Assembly: GCF_014054985.1 (NCBI RefSeq)
Contig: NZ_CP059569.1
Span: 1,984,001-2,048,000 of the forward strand
Length of the DNA: 64,000 nt
From: Kingella oralis
Lineage (GTDB): Bacteria > Pseudomonadota > Gammaproteobacteria > Burkholderiales > Neisseriaceae
Direction of reading: 5' to 3'
Positions 8,890-17,262 of the stretch are shown in pieces. The stretch's first letter is position 1, and each line of letters starts with the position of its first letter. The translations under genes were made by a program, and so were the position numbers. The notes beneath the pieces were generated by a model. That model saw only the letters and a list, made by a program, of their open reading frames with translations, made no database searches and was not told the origin of the DNA.

Positions 8890-8931
8890 AGGCAGCCTGA
8901 AAATCCCATCACGGGTTTCAGGCTGCCTTTG
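8890..8931. terminator. DUS inverted-repeat terminator
   Basis: A 13-bp stem formed by opposed uptake sequences, followed by TTT on the plus strand. It lies between two converging genes and can serve both. The rest of the 341-bp gap 8782-9122 shows only another single uptake sequence near 8789 and no gene. Confidence 0.55.
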
Positions 8932-9122
8932 TTTGCGCGCGGTTTACACATTTTGAAAAGGGAAACGGCTTGGCTGTCTTCGTTCCATTGAACCGCGTTT
9001 CAAGTTGAAACCTTTACGAACTTGCCACCCATAGAACAGGCGCGCCGACATCCCGCCAACGCCTGATTAAACAAACTGTTTGACGGCAAACCGCCGCCGC
9101 GCCATTTGGCTTTCAGGCTGCC

Positions 9123-10703
9123 TTATCCCCCGCCGAACCGCTTGGGATAGCGTTTTTCGGCAAACCGCCACACCGAGCGCGCAAACAGCCGAATGATTTT
9201 CGCCGCAGCGGGGTCTTGCCGCTTGATTTGCGGCAGCCTGAAAAACAGGTCGCGCAAATCCTGTTCCGCGTGCTGTTTTTGCTGCGCCAGCCACGCGGCA
9301 ACGGCGGGATTTTGGCTGACCACGCGCCCGTTGCGCTCATCGGGCGCAAGTCGGGCGGCGTGCCACACTTCGGCGGGGATGTTGATGATGCCGCAAGCGA
9401 GGTCGGCATCCCAATCGCGCATCGCGGAACACCATGCCAGCGCGCGCACCAGCTCGGGAACGTGTTTGGCGCGGGTGGCGCATTGCTGGGCGCAAAACAG
9501 CAGATTGAGCGACGAGGCAAAAGTTTGGCGCATATGCCGTTGCAACCGCGCTTGCGGGTAAAGCAGGCGGGCGGGGGCGCGGACGGCATCGGCCTGCATC
9601 AGCCGCAGCAGGCGGGCCACTTCCGCGTGGGCTTCGGCGTAAGCGGGCAGTCGGGCGAGCTGGCGGTTAAACAGACAGGCAAGTCGCGGCAGGTCGGATA
9701 GCGGCTTGGATGGAATTTCAGGCTGCCTCATATCTGCCGCGCTGTTTGCGGCAGCCTGAAACGCGCCATGCCGGTTTTCAGGCTGCCTTTGCGCGGGTTG
9801 AGCATAGCTTTGCCATTGTCGGATGATTTGCGCGGCGTGTTGCGGCGGCGTGAGCGCGTGTGAGGCTGTGCCGCAATCGGCAGCATTCGTTTTGGTTGCA
9901 CTCGTTTTCAGGCTGCCATTGAGCGGGCGGTCGCCGTCCATAATGTCGTCGTAGGCCTGCAAAAAGCAGTAGCCCGCAATCATCAGTTTGCTGCGCTTGG
10001 GATGGAACGGATATTGGCTGTACAAAATCAGGCTGACGAGCGCATAGCGCGGATGGCGGCGGGCGAACCGAGCTTGGTTGTGCAGCCAAAGCAGATGCGT
10101 TTGGTAGCCGGGCAAAGTGGCGCGGGCAAGGCGGCGGATGGGTTGCCAAAGCAGCAGCACCAACAGATTGCCCGCCACCAAATCCAGCCAGTGATGGGCG
10201 TGGATGGTGAGCGTGCTGATGTTGATGGCGGCGGCATACAGCCAAATGACAGCGCGCGCGGGGCGCGAAACATGTCGGTGCAACAGCGCGGCGGCGCTGG
10301 TGGCAAACGCGCAATGCAGCGAGGGCAGATAGTTGTGGCTCATGCCGATGGTGTGCGCAAGGCGCAGCAGCGTTTGCCCTGCGCCTTGCGGGTTTTCAGG
10401 CTGCATAAAACGAACGTGAACGGGATAAAGCTGAAATGCGATACTGGCAACCACCAGCTCGCCGGTGAGCAGCAAAAAGAAACGCCATTGCGCGGCGATG
10501 TTGAGCCGACGGGCGGCGCAAACCAAAAACAGCGGCAGGCTCAAATAAAGCCATGCGGTGGCGGGAATAAGCGGCACGGCGCTGTTTAACGCCAACGCAG
10601 GCGCGGGGTTGCGATAAGCGGCAAGGCAGCTGCTGCCGCCAAACAACAAGATGAACAGCAGAGTAAACAGCAGGATAAGCGCATAAGCAGAGATTCGGTT
10701 CAT
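9123..10703 (-). CDS. PAP2-like phosphatase fused to an isoprenoid-synthase-like domain
   Basis: A 526-residue two-domain protein. Residues 1-200 are a membrane domain with about six hydrophobic segments and PAP2 motifs: PSLH at 127-130 in place of PSGH, and TIHAHHWLD at 166-174 matching the His/Asp third motif; such enzymes remove phosphate from lipid or prenyl phosphates. Residues 210-526 are soluble and helical, with an Asp-rich motif DDIMD (252-256) and a second one DWDAD (430-434), spaced as the two metal-binding motifs of squalene/phytoene synthase-type enzymes. The linker (about 262-335) is low in conservation signals and holds four uptake sequences in the coding frame. Start at 10703 (MNRISAYALIL) avoids reading through tRNA-Leu. 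The product is unknown; a fusion making and dephosphorylating a prenyl product is inference. Confidence 0.75.
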   Translation of the reverse strand: MNRISAYALILLFTLLFILLFGGSSCLAAYRNPAPALALNSAVPLIPATAWLYLSLPLFLVCAARRLNIAAQWRFFLLLTGELVVASIAFQLYPVHVRFMQPENPQGAGQTLLRLAHTIGMSHNYLPSLHCAFATSAAALLHRHVSRPARAVIWLYAAAINISTLTIHAHHWLDLVAGNLLVLLLWQPIRRLARATLPGYQTHLLWLHNQARFARRHPRYALVSLILYSQYPFHPKRSKLMIAGYCFLQAYDDIMDGDRPLNGSLKTSATKTNAADCGTASHALTPPQHAAQIIRQWQSYAQPAQRQPENRHGAFQAAANSAADMRQPEIPSKPLSDLPRLACLFNRQLARLPAYAEAHAEVARLLRLMQADAVRAPARLLYPQARLQRHMRQTFASSLNLLFCAQQCATRAKHVPELVRALAWCSAMRDWDADLACGIINIPAEVWHAARLAPDERNGRVVSQNPAVAAWLAQQKQHAEQDLRDLFFRLPQIKRQDPAAAKIIRLFARSVWRFAEKRYPKRFGGG

Positions 10704-10746
10704 GGCGGCAAAGGCTGAGGCAGCCTGAAAATCAGGTTTCAGACAA

Positions 10747-10777
10747 ACAAAAAGGACTGCTCGCAAAAGCAGTCCTT
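10747..10777 (-). terminator. Rho-independent terminator of tRNA-Leu
   Basis: Stem AAGGACTGCT/AGCAGTCCTT (10 bp, 10752-10761 and 10768-10777) with a 6-base loop. On the minus strand it is followed by a T-rich run. It sits 8 bases after the tRNA 3' end. Confidence 0.85.
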
Positions 10778-10784
10778 CAAAATT

Positions 10785-10871
10785 TGGTGCCCAGAAGAAG
10801 ACTCGAACTTCCACGTCCTTACGGACACTAGTACCTGAAACTAGCGCGTCTACCAATTCCGCCATCTGGGC
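10785..10871 (-). tRNA. tRNA-Leu (CAG anticodon)
   Basis: A class II tRNA of 87 bases including an encoded CCA. The acceptor stem is GCCCAGA paired with TCTGGGC. The anticodon stem CTAGT/ACTAG encloses the loop TTCAGGT, giving anticodon CAG (reads CUG). The long variable arm GTCCGTAAGGAC and T arm with GTTCGAGTC are intact. Confidence 0.97.
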
Positions 10872-10883
10872 AAAGAAGCGCGC

Positions 10884-10913
10884 ATTATAGCGGTGCAACC
10901 GGCAATGCGTCAA
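10884..10913 (-). promoter_or_regulatory. Sigma-70 promoter of tRNA-Leu
   Basis: On the minus strand TTGACG (10908-10913) and TATAAT (10884-10889) are 18 bases apart, and the -10 is followed by GC-rich GCGCGC, as in stringently controlled stable-RNA promoters. The -10 ends 12 bases before the tRNA 5' end. Confidence 0.85.
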
Positions 10914-11017
10914 GCGGTATATCTGCAAACGGCGCAAAACAGATGCGAAAAACCCAACCTTGTGCTACACTCGCGCGTTTTATTTCCCGTCAAAAATCAA
11001 CGAAAGAAAGACCAGCC

Positions 11018-12325
11018 ATGAGCGCAGCAGTTGAAACATTAGAAAAATTGGAACGTAAAGTCATCGTATCTTTGTCTTGGTTAGACATCAACGAAGCCAC
11101 CGACAAAGAGCTGAAAAAAGCGCAACGCCGCGTGAAAATCGACGGCTTCCGCCCCGGCAAAGCCCCTTTGAAAATGGTTGCCCAAATGTATGGCGCGGGC
11201 ATTCAAAACGACGTGTTGAACGATTTGGCGCAACAAGCGTTCAACAAAGTGGCGCAAGAGCAAAACCTGCGCATCGCCGCCGTCACCAAAATTGAGCCCG
11301 TTGAAGGCGAAGAAAGCGCCGACGCTTTGAAAGTGGCGTTCACCTACGAAACCTTCCCCGAAATCAAAATCGGCGATTTGTCTGCCTTAAACATTGAAAA
11401 AGTGAGCGCCGAAGTGGGCGACAAAGAAGTGGACGACACCGTTGAAATCTTGCGCAAACAACGCACCCGCTATAACCGCGTGGAGCGCGCCGCGCAAAAC
11501 GGCGACCGCGTGATTATCGACTTTGAAGGCAAAATCGACGGCGAGCCTTTTGCCGGCGGTTCGTCTAAAAACTATCCTTTCCTGCTGGGCAACGGCGAAA
11601 TGCTGCCTGAATTTGAAGCGGGCGTGCTGGGCTTGAAAGAAGGCGAAAGCAAAGACGTGGAAGTGAACTTCCCCGAGGATTACCACGGCAAAGAAGTGGC
11701 CGGCAAAACCGCCGTGTTCACCATCACCGTGCACAATGTTGCCGAGCCTATGTTGCCCGAAGTGGATGCCGATTTTGCCAAAGCCTTGGGCATTGCCGAT
11801 GGCGATGTTGCCAAAATGCGCGAGGAAATCAAGAAAAACGTGGCGCGCGAAGTGAAACGCCGCGTGGATGCACGCAACACCGATGCCGTTATGGAAGCCT
11901 TGCGCGGCGCGCATTCGTTTGATTTGCCACAGGCTTTTGTGAAAGACGAAGCGCAACGCTTGGCAGATGAAATGAAACAAAACTTCGCGCAACAAGGCTT
12001 GGATGCCGCCAACTTTGATTTGCCTGCCGATATGTTTACCGAACGCGCCGAGCAGCGCGTGGCATTGGGCCTGCTGCTGCCCGCTTTGGTGGAAGAATTC
12101 AAACTGCAAGCCACCGACGAGCAAGTGAAAGCGATTATCGCCGATGTTGCCGACAGCTACGAAGACCCGCAAGAAGTGATGGATTGGTATTTTGCCGACC
12201 GCAGCCGCCTGGCAGGCCCGACCAATTTGGCGGTGGAAGCCAATGTGGTGGATTATGTGCTGGGCAAAGCCAACGTTACCGAAAAAGCATTGAGCTTTGA
12301 AGAAGTGATGGGCGCAAACGCTTAA
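11018..12325 (+). CDS. tig: Trigger factor, ribosome-associated chaperone and prolyl isomerase
   Basis: A 435-residue chaperone that binds ribosomal protein L23 at the exit tunnel and shields nascent chains. The ribosome-binding signature FRPGKAPLKMVAQMYG is in the N-terminal domain (about 1-115). The FKBP-type isomerase domain spans about 150-235 (GDRVIIDFEGKIDGEPFAGGSS, then GLKEGESKDVEVNFPEDYHG). The helical C-terminal domain follows. Start at 11018 (MSAAVETLEKLERKV) with AAAGAAAGACC upstream; the further open frame upstream is not conserved. In many bacteria clpP and clpX follow; here clpP does, clpX does not. Confidence 0.97.
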   Translation: MSAAVETLEKLERKVIVSLSWLDINEATDKELKKAQRRVKIDGFRPGKAPLKMVAQMYGAGIQNDVLNDLAQQAFNKVAQEQNLRIAAVTKIEPVEGEESADALKVAFTYETFPEIKIGDLSALNIEKVSAEVGDKEVDDTVEILRKQRTRYNRVERAAQNGDRVIIDFEGKIDGEPFAGGSSKNYPFLLGNGEMLPEFEAGVLGLKEGESKDVEVNFPEDYHGKEVAGKTAVFTITVHNVAEPMLPEVDADFAKALGIADGDVAKMREEIKKNVAREVKRRVDARNTDAVMEALRGAHSFDLPQAFVKDEAQRLADEMKQNFAQQGLDAANFDLPADMFTERAEQRVALGLLLPALVEEFKLQATDEQVKAIIADVADSYEDPQEVMDWYFADRSRLAGPTNLAVEANVVDYVLGKANVTEKALSFEEVMGANA

Positions 12326-12339
12326 CCGCATCATCAAAA

Positions 12340-12374
12340 AGCACCAAGGCGATTGATTGCTTGGTGCTTTTTTG
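12340..12374 (+). terminator. Rho-independent terminator of tig
   Basis: Stem AGCACCAAG (12340-12348) with CTTGGTGCT (12360-12368), an 11-base loop and a run of six T. It starts 15 bases after the tig stop. Confidence 0.9.
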
Positions 12375-12568
12375 TTAGCCGCTTGGGCAGGGGTTTTGGC
12401 TTGGCTGAACCCGTTTTACCCGTTTTCAGGCTGCCTATTCTGATGTAGCTTGCCGCAAAGGCAGCCTGAAAACGCAGCCGCGCGCCTTATCCAAAAATCC
12501 ATCGTTTCGCGATACGCCTGTTTTCAGGCTGCCGATTCGTTTTAACCATTCAAACCTGAGGAAAAACC

Positions 12569-13189
12569 ATGTTACCCGATATTCAAAACAACACCTTAAT
12601 CCCCACCGTGATTGAACAAAGCGGGCGCGGCGAGCGCGCGTTTGACATTTATTCGCGCCTGCTCAAAGAGCGGATTATCTTTTTGGTGGGCCCCGTGAAT
12701 GACCACACCGCCAACTTGGTGGTGGCACAGCTTTTGTTTTTGGAAAGCGAAAACCCCGACAAAGACATTTATTTCTACATCAACAGCCCCGGCGGCAGCG
12801 TTACCGCAGGCATGAGCATTTACGACACCATGAAGTTCATCAAGCCCGATGTGCAAACGCTGTGCTTGGGGCAGGCGGCGAGCATGGGCGCGTTTTTGCT
12901 GTCGGCGGGCACCAAGGGCAAACGCTTTGCCCTGCCCAACAGCCGCGTGATGATTCACCAGCCTTTGATTAGCGGCGGCTTGGGCGGGCAGGCTTCGGAT
13001 ATCGAGATTCACGCGCGCGAGCTGTTGAAGCTGAAAGAAAAATTGAACCAAATGCTGGCGGAACACACGGGCAAATCGCTGGAACAAATCGAGCGCGACA
13101 CCGACCGCGACAATTTTATGTCTGCTCAAGAAGCGGCGGATTACGGCTTGATTGACAAAGTGATTACCACCCGCGCCGATGCGGCGTGA
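12569..13189 (+). CDS. clpP: ClpP, ATP-dependent Clp protease proteolytic subunit
   Basis: Serine-protease subunit forming the tetradecameric barrel that degrades proteins fed by ClpX or ClpA. The 206 residues show the catalytic Ser105 in GQAASMGAF, His130 in MIHQPL and Asp177 in ERDTDRDNF, plus the family string INSPGGSVTAGM. A ribosome-binding site GAGGAAA precedes the ATG. Separated from tig by its terminator and three uptake sequences, so it has its own transcript. No clpX follows; the next gene is fba. Confidence 0.97.
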   Translation: MLPDIQNNTLIPTVIEQSGRGERAFDIYSRLLKERIIFLVGPVNDHTANLVVAQLLFLESENPDKDIYFYINSPGGSVTAGMSIYDTMKFIKPDVQTLCLGQAASMGAFLLSAGTKGKRFALPNSRVMIHQPLISGGLGGQASDIEIHARELLKLKEKLNQMLAEHTGKSLEQIERDTDRDNFMSAQEAADYGLIDKVITTRADAA

Positions 13190-13482
13190 TGATTTGATTT
13201 TCAGGCTGCCTTGGATGGGATGCTTCGGCAGCCTGAAATGCTTGGGGCGACACGCCTGCGCTGCACACAAACACAGGCAGCCTGAAAATGGATTATCCCG
13301 TTTTCAGGCTGCCTCAATCATCGCACCCTGCGCCTGAAACGATGTCGGGCGGACACGGCAACACCAATCGGTTGCCGATACCGGCTAAAACAAACGTAGC
13401 ATCATGTAGCGCAAAAGGCAGCCTGAAAACCGCAAAACGGCGTTTCAGGCTGCCTTTCGCACGGGCAAATGCCCACCTGCCA

Positions 13483-13511
13483 TTGTTTTCCTGCTTTCAA
13501 GCACTTATAAT
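13483..13511 (+). promoter_or_regulatory. Probable sigma-70 promoter of fba
   Basis: TTGTTT (13483-13488) and TATAAT (13506-13511) are separated by 17 bases and lie 50 bases upstream of the fba start. The remaining 13190-13482 gap holds about five uptake sequences and no gene. Confidence 0.65.
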
Positions 13512-13560
13512 TGCGCCCGCATTTTCCTACATCCAACTACATTTTGAAGGAGCAAAAACC

Positions 13561-14625
13561 ATGGCACTCGTATCCATGCGCCAATTATTGGACCACGCCG
13601 CCGAACACGGCTACGGGCTTCCCGCATTCAACGTCAACAACTTGGAGCAAATGCGCGCGATTATGGAAGCCGCCGACCAAGTGAACGCGCCTGTCATCGT
13701 GCAGGCATCGGCAGGCGCACGCAAATATGCGGGTGCGCCTTTTTTGCGCCATTTGATTTTGGCGGCGGTGGAAGAGTTTCCGCATATCCCCGTAGTGATG
13801 CACCAAGACCACGGCGCATCGCCCGACGTGTGCCAACGCTCCATCCAGCTCGGCTTCAGCTCAGTGATGATGGACGGCTCGCTGCAAGAAGACGGCAAAA
13901 CGCCGTCTAGCTATGAATACAACGCCGAAGTAACCCGCCGCGTGGTGCAGTTCTCGCACGCTTGCGGCGTGTCGGTGGAAGGCGAAATCGGCGTGTTGGG
14001 CAATTTGGAAACGGGTGAAGCGGGCGAGGAAGACGGCGTGGGCGCGGAAGGTAAATTGAGCCACGACCAAATGCTCACCAGCGTTGCCGATGCCGTGCGC
14101 TTTGTGCGCGACACCAATGTGGACGCGCTGGCGATTGCGGTGGGCACGAGCCACGGCGCATATAAATTCACCCGCCCGCCCACAGGCGAAGTGCTGCGGA
14201 TTGACCGCATCAAAGAAATCCACGCCGCGCTGCCCAACACGCATATCGTGATGCACGGTTCTAGCTCCGTGCCGCAAGAATGGCTGAAAATCATCAACGA
14301 ATTTGGCGGCGACATTGGCGAAACCTACGGCGTGCCCGTGGAAGAAATTGTGGAAGGCATCAAACACGGCGTGCGCAAAGTAAACATTGACACCGACCTG
14401 CGCCTTGCCAGCACGGGCGCAATCCGCCGCTTTATGGCGCAGCACCCCAGCGAGTTTGACCCGCGCAAATATTTGAGCAAAACGGTGGAAGCGATGAAGC
14501 AAATTTGCTTGGCGCGTTATCAAGCGTTTGGCTGCGAAGGTATGGCGGATAAAATCAAGCCGATTTCGCTGGAAAAAATGGCGGCGAAATATGCCAAGGG
14601 CGAGTTGAACCAGATTGTGAAATAG
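13561..14625 (+). CDS. fba: Class II fructose-bisphosphate aldolase
   Basis: Cleaves fructose 1,6-bisphosphate to the two triose phosphates (and the reverse) in glycolysis and gluconeogenesis, using zinc. The 354 residues begin MALVSMRQLLDHAAEHGYG, and show GLPAFNVNN, the zinc/catalytic segment VVMHQDHGAS, EGEIGVLGNLE, and the phosphate-binding GTSHGAYKF and HGSSSVPQEW. Start at 13561 is preceded by GAAGGAGC at good spacing; the open frame upstream runs through uptake sequences. Single gene with its own promoter and a DUS-hairpin terminator at 14633-14668. Confidence 0.97.
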   Translation: MALVSMRQLLDHAAEHGYGLPAFNVNNLEQMRAIMEAADQVNAPVIVQASAGARKYAGAPFLRHLILAAVEEFPHIPVVMHQDHGASPDVCQRSIQLGFSSVMMDGSLQEDGKTPSSYEYNAEVTRRVVQFSHACGVSVEGEIGVLGNLETGEAGEEDGVGAEGKLSHDQMLTSVADAVRFVRDTNVDALAIAVGTSHGAYKFTRPPTGEVLRIDRIKEIHAALPNTHIVMHGSSSVPQEWLKIINEFGGDIGETYGVPVEEIVEGIKHGVRKVNIDTDLRLASTGAIRRFMAQHPSEFDPRKYLSKTVEAMKQICLARYQAFGCEGMADKIKPISLEKMAAKYAKGELNQIVK

Positions 14626-14632
14626 CAAGCAC

Positions 14633-14668
14633 AGGCAGCCTGAAAACCGTTTTCAGGCTGCCTTTTAT
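14633..14668 (+). terminator. DUS inverted-repeat terminator of fba
   Basis: AGGCAGCCTGAAAA followed almost at once by TTTTCAGGCTGCCT and TTTT: a 14-bp stem with a very short loop and a T tail, 8 bases after the stop codon. Confidence 0.75.
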
Positions 14669-14704
14669 TACAATAGCGCTTTCCGTTTAAGCTAAGGAGT
14701 GGCT

Positions 14705-15367
14705 ATGTCTTTCTTGATTTTTGTGCTGTTGGTGGTTGCCGTTATCGCCGTTTAGCTGATTAAAACCTACAACCGCCTGCAAACCAGTATGCAAAATATC
14801 CGCGAGATGTTTTCCAATTTGCAAGCGGGTTTGAAAAAACGCCAGCAGTTAAGCGGGCAGATTATTGAGATTGCATCGGGCTATATGGCGCACGAGCAGC
14901 TCACGCAGCTTAAAGTGGCGCAAAACAACACGGGGCAAATGCAAATGGTGGCGCAAGCCTTCCCCCAGCTGAAAGCCGATGCCACTTACCAAAAACTGAT
15001 GCAGCAGTTGGAAACGCTGGAAAACGACATTCTGGCGCGGCGCGAAAATTACAATAACCGCGTGAACGCGTATAACAGCTATCGCAATTCGTTTCCCGTG
15101 GTGCTGGTGGCGCAGAAATTGTCGTTTAGCATCATCCAGTATTTTGATACCGACGACGAGAAATTTGACCTGCAAGCGCAAAGCTTCTCCCGCGACGACA
15201 CGCAAGCCTTGCAGCAGTTTATTGACGGCAGCGCCAAGGCGGTGGGCGACATGACTTCGCAAGCGGTGAAACATATCAACCAAGGCGTGTCGCAGCTGAA
15301 AGACAAATTGGATTCGGCAAAGCCCGAACAACCCAATGGCGATGAACCGCAGGATAAAGAGAAATAA
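14705..15367 (+). pseudogene. lemA: LemA family protein, interrupted by an amber codon at codon 17
   Basis: The intact reading would be a 220-residue LemA-type protein: one N-terminal membrane helix (FLIFVLLVVAVIAV) then a cytoplasmic or periplasmic helical bundle. A good ribosome-binding site (AAGGAG, 14694-14699) precedes ATG 14705, but codon 17 (14753-14755) is TAG, exactly at the end of the membrane helix. Reading resumes in the same frame with LIKTYNRLQTSMQNIREMF, a match to the LemA YNRL segment. ENDILARRENYNNRVNAYN and FPVVLVAQ are also typical. A one-base change from TGG would restore the frame. The downstream ATG 14789 could give a 192-residue product lacking its anchor but has no good ribosome-binding site. 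Either a recent nonsense mutation, a suppressed stop or a sequencing error. Confidence 0.8.
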
Positions 15368-15372
15368 ACCAT

Positions 15373-15404
15373 AGGCAGCCTGAAAACGGAATTTCAGGCT
15401 GCCT
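15373..15404 (+). terminator. DUS inverted-repeat terminator after lemA
   Basis: Opposed uptake sequences with a very short loop directly after the lemA stop at 15367. Confidence 0.6.
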
Positions 15405-15415
15405 TAATCATCAAC

Positions 15416-15577
15416 ATGAGACTCTATGCCCCCCCCCAAAAAAACCTGCCCAAAGATTTCGCCGAACTGTGCCGCTGCAACAACCTAACCAACGAAAAAA
15501 GCAGCCTGAAAACGACTTTCCCGTTTTCAGGCTGCCTTTTTACGCGCCGATTTACGCTACGCCAACCGCTTTAAGCA
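15416..15577 (+). other. Short open frame with a C9-A7 tract (gene remnant or phase-variable start)
   Basis: An ATG at 15416 opens a frame of about 54 codons whose codons 4-10 consist of nine C (15429-15437) followed by seven A (15438-15444). After about 30 codons it runs into uptake-sequence DNA. Nothing in it is recognisable. Long poly-C runs near gene starts are the usual phase-variation switch in Neisseriaceae, but shifting the frame here does not reveal a long product, so a decayed gene is more likely than a working one. Confidence 0.35.
15499..15540 (-). terminator. DUS inverted-repeat terminator after hchA
   Basis: Uptake sequences at about 15501-15514 and 15525-15538 pair 12 bases beyond the hchA stop at 15552. 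Confidence 0.6.
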
Positions 15578-16430
15578 ATTCGTCCGCCGCCAAAATGCCC
15601 AGCGCGTTGCCCGCCAAAGGGCTGTCGCCGGTGAGCAGGCGGCGGTCTTTGTGCACGCTGCCGTCGATGCCGGTTTTGCTGTTTTTCACCACCATGCCCA
15701 GCTCTTCCAAGCGTTTTGCCAGCAGCCAAGGCAGTTTGCCGGGCATATAGCCGATGTCCAAATTCGCGCCTTCGTCGAGCGCATCGGGGAACACGCACAA
15801 TTCGTAGCCTTTAAACGGGAAATCCGCATCGGCGCGACCCACCGCCGCCGCTGCCAACGCCGCCGGCCCGTGGCACAGCGTGATGACAAATTTATCGTTT
15901 GCCAATGCCCAATCCAGCAGGCGTTGCATCTCGCGGCTTTCGGGCAGCTTGTTAAACGCGCCGTGCCCGCCGGGAATCAGCACCGCCAAATAGGGCGAAT
16001 CGGGCGCGGTTACCGCGTCCAGAATGTCCGCCAATTTGGCGGGTTTGTCCAGCTTGGGCAGATATTCGGCATAGATTTCGGCGATGGCGGCATCTTCGTT
16101 CGGCATCGCCCACATTTCAAATTTGGCATGGTTGCCCGACAAGATTGCCACGTCAATTTCAAAGCCTGCTTTGTGGATATGCAGCATCGGCAGCAACGTT
16201 TCTACGGGGTGGTTGCCCGTTGAGAAAAATTTGCCGTTTTGCATTTGCAGGTAGCGCTCGTCGGCTGCCACCATCAGCACTTTGAATTTGCCGCCGGTGT
16301 AGGGTTGGGCAAATTTTGTGCCGGCAAAATTGGTTTTGGGCGCGGTGTATTGCGACAGCGAATATTCGGACGGGAAAAACGCATTATGCTCGGCGCGGTC
16401 GGCAACGGGTTGGCGGGACAGTTCGGTCAT
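15552..16430 (-). CDS. hchA: HchA (Hsp31), DJ-1/PfpI family glyoxalase/deglycase-type protein
   Basis: A 292-residue member of the DJ-1/ThiJ superfamily. Hsp31 acts as a holding chaperone and converts methylglyoxal to lactate without glutathione. Visible: N-terminal cap VADRAEHNAFFPSEYSLSQY, FKVLMVAADERYLQMQNGKFFSTGNHPVE, and the nucleophile elbow VITLCHGPAAL with Cys186 and His187. Length and order match E. coli Hsp31 closely. Start at 16430 with AGGAGC upstream. Stand-alone gene bracketed by DUS hairpins. Confidence 0.93.
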   Translation of the reverse strand: MTELSRQPVADRAEHNAFFPSEYSLSQYTAPKTNFAGTKFAQPYTGGKFKVLMVAADERYLQMQNGKFFSTGNHPVETLLPMLHIHKAGFEIDVAILSGNHAKFEMWAMPNEDAAIAEIYAEYLPKLDKPAKLADILDAVTAPDSPYLAVLIPGGHGAFNKLPESREMQRLLDWALANDKFVITLCHGPAALAAAAVGRADADFPFKGYELCVFPDALDEGANLDIGYMPGKLPWLLAKRLEELGMVVKNSKTGIDGSVHKDRRLLTGDSPLAGNALGILAADELLKAVGVA

Positions 16431-16475
16431 TCGGATGCTCCTAAATGAATGGTGGGAAAGCGCGCATTGTAACGT

Positions 16476-16508
16476 GAGGCAGCCTGAAAACCGTTTTCAG
16501 GCTGCCTC
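16476..16508 (-). terminator. DUS inverted-repeat terminator of ubiG
   Basis: A 15-bp stem with a minimal loop between the ubiG stop (16525) and the hchA start (16430). Confidence 0.65.
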
Positions 16509-16524
16509 TGCCAACTTTTGAATA

Positions 16525-17238
16525 TCAACCCGCCCTGCACGCCACCATATAGTTCACGCGCACATCATCCTGCAAAAAATACTGCCGCGTGAGCAGGTTG
16601 AACGACATCCCGCGCGTGTCCACCACATCCAGCTCTGCCTGCCGCGCCATGCGCGCTAATTCGGCGGGCGTGATGAATTTTTGCCAATCGTGCGTGCCTT
16701 TGGGCACAAGGTTGAGCACATATTCCGCGCCCAGCACCGCGTGCAGATACGATTTGGGATTGCGGTTGATGGTGGAAAAAAACACCCAACCATCGGCTTT
16801 TGCCAGCTTGGCGCAGGCGCGGATGATGGAGGCGGGGTCGGGCACGTGTTCCAGCATTTCCATGCACGTTACCACGTCAAACGCTTGCGGCATTTCCGCC
16901 GCCAAATCTTCCACGCTCACGCAGCGGTAGGCAACGTTTGCCACGCGCCCGGCATCGGCGTGCGCCTGCGCGGTTTGCAGCGACAATTCTGCCATGTCCA
17001 CGCCCAACACGCTTGCCGCACCGCGCCGCGCCATGCTTTCCGACAATATGCCGCCGCCGCAGCCCACATCCAGCACCGTCTTGCCCGCCAAGTGGGCGTG
17101 TTGGTCAATATAGTCCAAGCGCAGGGGGTTGATGTCGTGCAGCGGTTTGAACTCGCCCGTTTTGTCCCACCATTTATCGGCGATTTGGCTGAACTTGGCG
17201 ATTTCGTTGGGGTCAACGTTGATGGTTTCGTTGGTCAT
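16525..17238 (-). CDS. ubiG: UbiG, ubiquinone biosynthesis O-methyltransferase
   Basis: A 237-residue SAM-dependent methyltransferase that does both O-methylations in ubiquinone synthesis. The Rossmann motif VLDVGCGGGILSESMAR is near residues 54-70, with post-motif VLGVDMAE, then DVVTCMEMLEHVPDP and FFSTINRN as in other UbiG proteins. Starts MTNETINVDPNEIAKFSQIADKWWD with AAGGAAACC upstream. It supplies the quinone used by the complex I encoded further downstream in the window. Confidence 0.95.
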   Translation of the reverse strand: MTNETINVDPNEIAKFSQIADKWWDKTGEFKPLHDINPLRLDYIDQHAHLAGKTVLDVGCGGGILSESMARRGAASVLGVDMAELSLQTAQAHADAGRVANVAYRCVSVEDLAAEMPQAFDVVTCMEMLEHVPDPASIIRACAKLAKADGWVFFSTINRNPKSYLHAVLGAEYVLNLVPKGTHDWQKFITPAELARMARQAELDVVDTRGMSFNLLTRQYFLQDDVRVNYMVACRAG

Positions 17239-17262
17239 TTTGGTTTCCTTGTTTAGATTGAG

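Noticed and set aside
10704..10937. N-terminal extension of the PAP2 fusion beginning MAELVDALVSGTS
   Set aside because: This stretch is the conceptual translation of tRNA-Leu, a known annotation artefact; the real start is at 10703.
11387..12337. 316-codon minus-strand open frame opposite tig
   Set aside because: His/Phe-rich low-complexity translation opposite a well-conserved trigger factor; no ribosome-binding site or domain.
14753..14755. Recoding of TAG (pyrrolysine or similar) in lemA
   Set aside because: No recoding machinery is expected in this group and the other interrupted gene has TAA; mutation or error is simpler.
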